From: an uncultured Porphyromonas sp.
GTDB taxonomy: Bacteria > Bacteroidota > Bacteroidia > Bacteroidales > Porphyromonadaceae
DNA: 23,504 nucleotides
Reading direction: 5' to 3'
Assembly: GCA_947253195.1 (NCBI GenBank)
Contig: CAMXXM010000002.1
Location: forward strand, 1-23,504
Shown: positions 23,026-23,504 of the stretch, piece by piece
Numbering within the stretch: position 1 is the stretch's first letter
Layout: every line of letters begins with the position of its first letter
Program-made: the position numbers and the translations under genes
The notes under the pieces: generated by a model
Database searches by the model: none
What the model saw: the letters and a program-made list of their open reading frames with translations, nothing else
Told to the model about the DNA's origin: nothing

Positions 23026-23504
23026 TCACTTGGGACGTGTTACCTTGATCACACCACCGGAGTCCTTCTCGCTCCTGTACTCTCCTCTGCAGGTGATGCG
23101 GATCACTCCGCCGGAGTCTGCCTCAAGGGTTGCCTCATCTGCGATAAGATCTTTGCCGTCAAAGACCCCCGCAGAGTCACACTCCACTTCGGCAAAGCCT
23201 GCCCTCCCACGGGCACTTATTCTTGCGCCGGAGTCGACACTGAAGCTCCCTTGCTCTATGTTGCCTCGGATCGCTACCGAGGCGCCGGAGTCTGCCGAGG
23301 CTGCAAGCCGACCGAAAACTCCCGACACGCTGACCCGACCTCCACTATCAGCCTCTATGTCTATCCTGGGGCAGTCGCCCTTGATACGGATCTCGCCACC
23401 CGAGTCGGCTGAGAGCGACAGTGAGCTGAAGCGAAGTCCCTTATCATCCATCTTGATAGACGCTCCGGAGTCACACGAGATCTCTCTGATGGCAGAGGGA
23501 TCCT
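23026..23504 (-). CDS. DUF2807-like (GIN domain) beta-repeat protein, 5' part missing
   Basis: The frame is open to the right edge, so only the C-terminal 158 or so residues are present; the ATG at 23451 is internal because in-frame residues (ISCDSGASIK) continue before it. The sequence consists of about eight repeats with a DSG(G/A) turn every 18-22 residues, most often 19, each followed by an alternating polar/hydrophobic strand such as EIRIKG, RVSVSG, VIRITC or VIKVTR. This is the pattern of the DUF2807/GIN domain, a right-handed beta-helix-like fold found in Bacteroidota secreted or surface proteins. The missing N-terminus would be expected to hold a signal peptide. Function is unknown. 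Confidence 0.82.
   Translation of the reverse strand, partial: DPSAIREISCDSGASIKMDDKGLRFSSLSLSADSGGEIRIKGDCPRIDIEADSGGRVSVSGVFGRLAASADSGASVAIRGNIEQGSFSVDSGARISARGRAGFAEVECDSAGVFDGKDLIADEATLEADSGGVIRITCRGEYRSEKDSGGVIKVTRPK

Overview
The window looks like a single contig from the phylum Bacteroidota, most likely a Porphyromonas-type organism. The evidence is the gene content and gene order (a long PurF-like protein with carA-carB; nusB-yajC-ybbR-coaE-DUF5606; a TSCPD-type B12-dependent ribonucleotide reductase), the Tgt sequence type, and -7 promoter boxes of the form TAnnTTTG. The genus is an inference. The left end is not genomic: bases 1-29 match the Illumina/Nextera transposase read-2 adapter, ending in the Tn5 mosaic end, so carB is cut off by an assembly or trimming artefact.

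Layout. (1) 30-3773, minus strand: a PurF-like glutamine amidotransferase/phosphoribosyltransferase, then carA and the start of carB. (2) 3774-4195: a 422-base divergent spacer with promoter boxes for both sides, a possible 36-codon ORF and a leader hairpin. (3) 4196-11271, plus strand: a tightly packed operon alaS-aroB-tsaC-clc-fmt with gaps of 0-4 bases, closed by a strong bidirectional terminator. Three of its five genes serve tRNA charging, tRNA modification or initiator-tRNA formylation. (4) 11337-14733, minus strand: nusB-yajC-ybbR-coaE-DUF5606. (5) 14734-14971: a spacer with two tandem near-perfect hairpins. (6) 14972-20134, minus strand: orphan gene-tgt-lptF/G-priA, with gaps of 1-6 bases. 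(7) 20369-22936, plus strand: nrdJ, a B12-dependent ribonucleotide reductase, followed by a 17-bp-stem terminator. (8) 23026 to the end, minus strand: the C-terminal part of a DUF2807-like beta-repeat protein.

Most of the window is housekeeping: pyrimidine and purine precursor synthesis, tRNA biology, shikimate and CoA pathways, protein and LPS export, and replication restart. No CRISPR array, insertion sequence, rRNA or tRNA gene was seen, and no defence system was recognised.

The most striking observation is priA. It has a full-length uninterrupted reading frame and all eight zinc-binding cysteines, yet every helicase ATPase motif is missing or altered, which makes it look like a pseudohelicase. 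Other points of interest are the tandem hairpins just after priA, a Tgt without the usual zinc cysteines, a CLC transporter with Val at the internal proton-glutamate position, the orphan protein at the head of the tgt operon, and the possible small ORF upstream of alaS.
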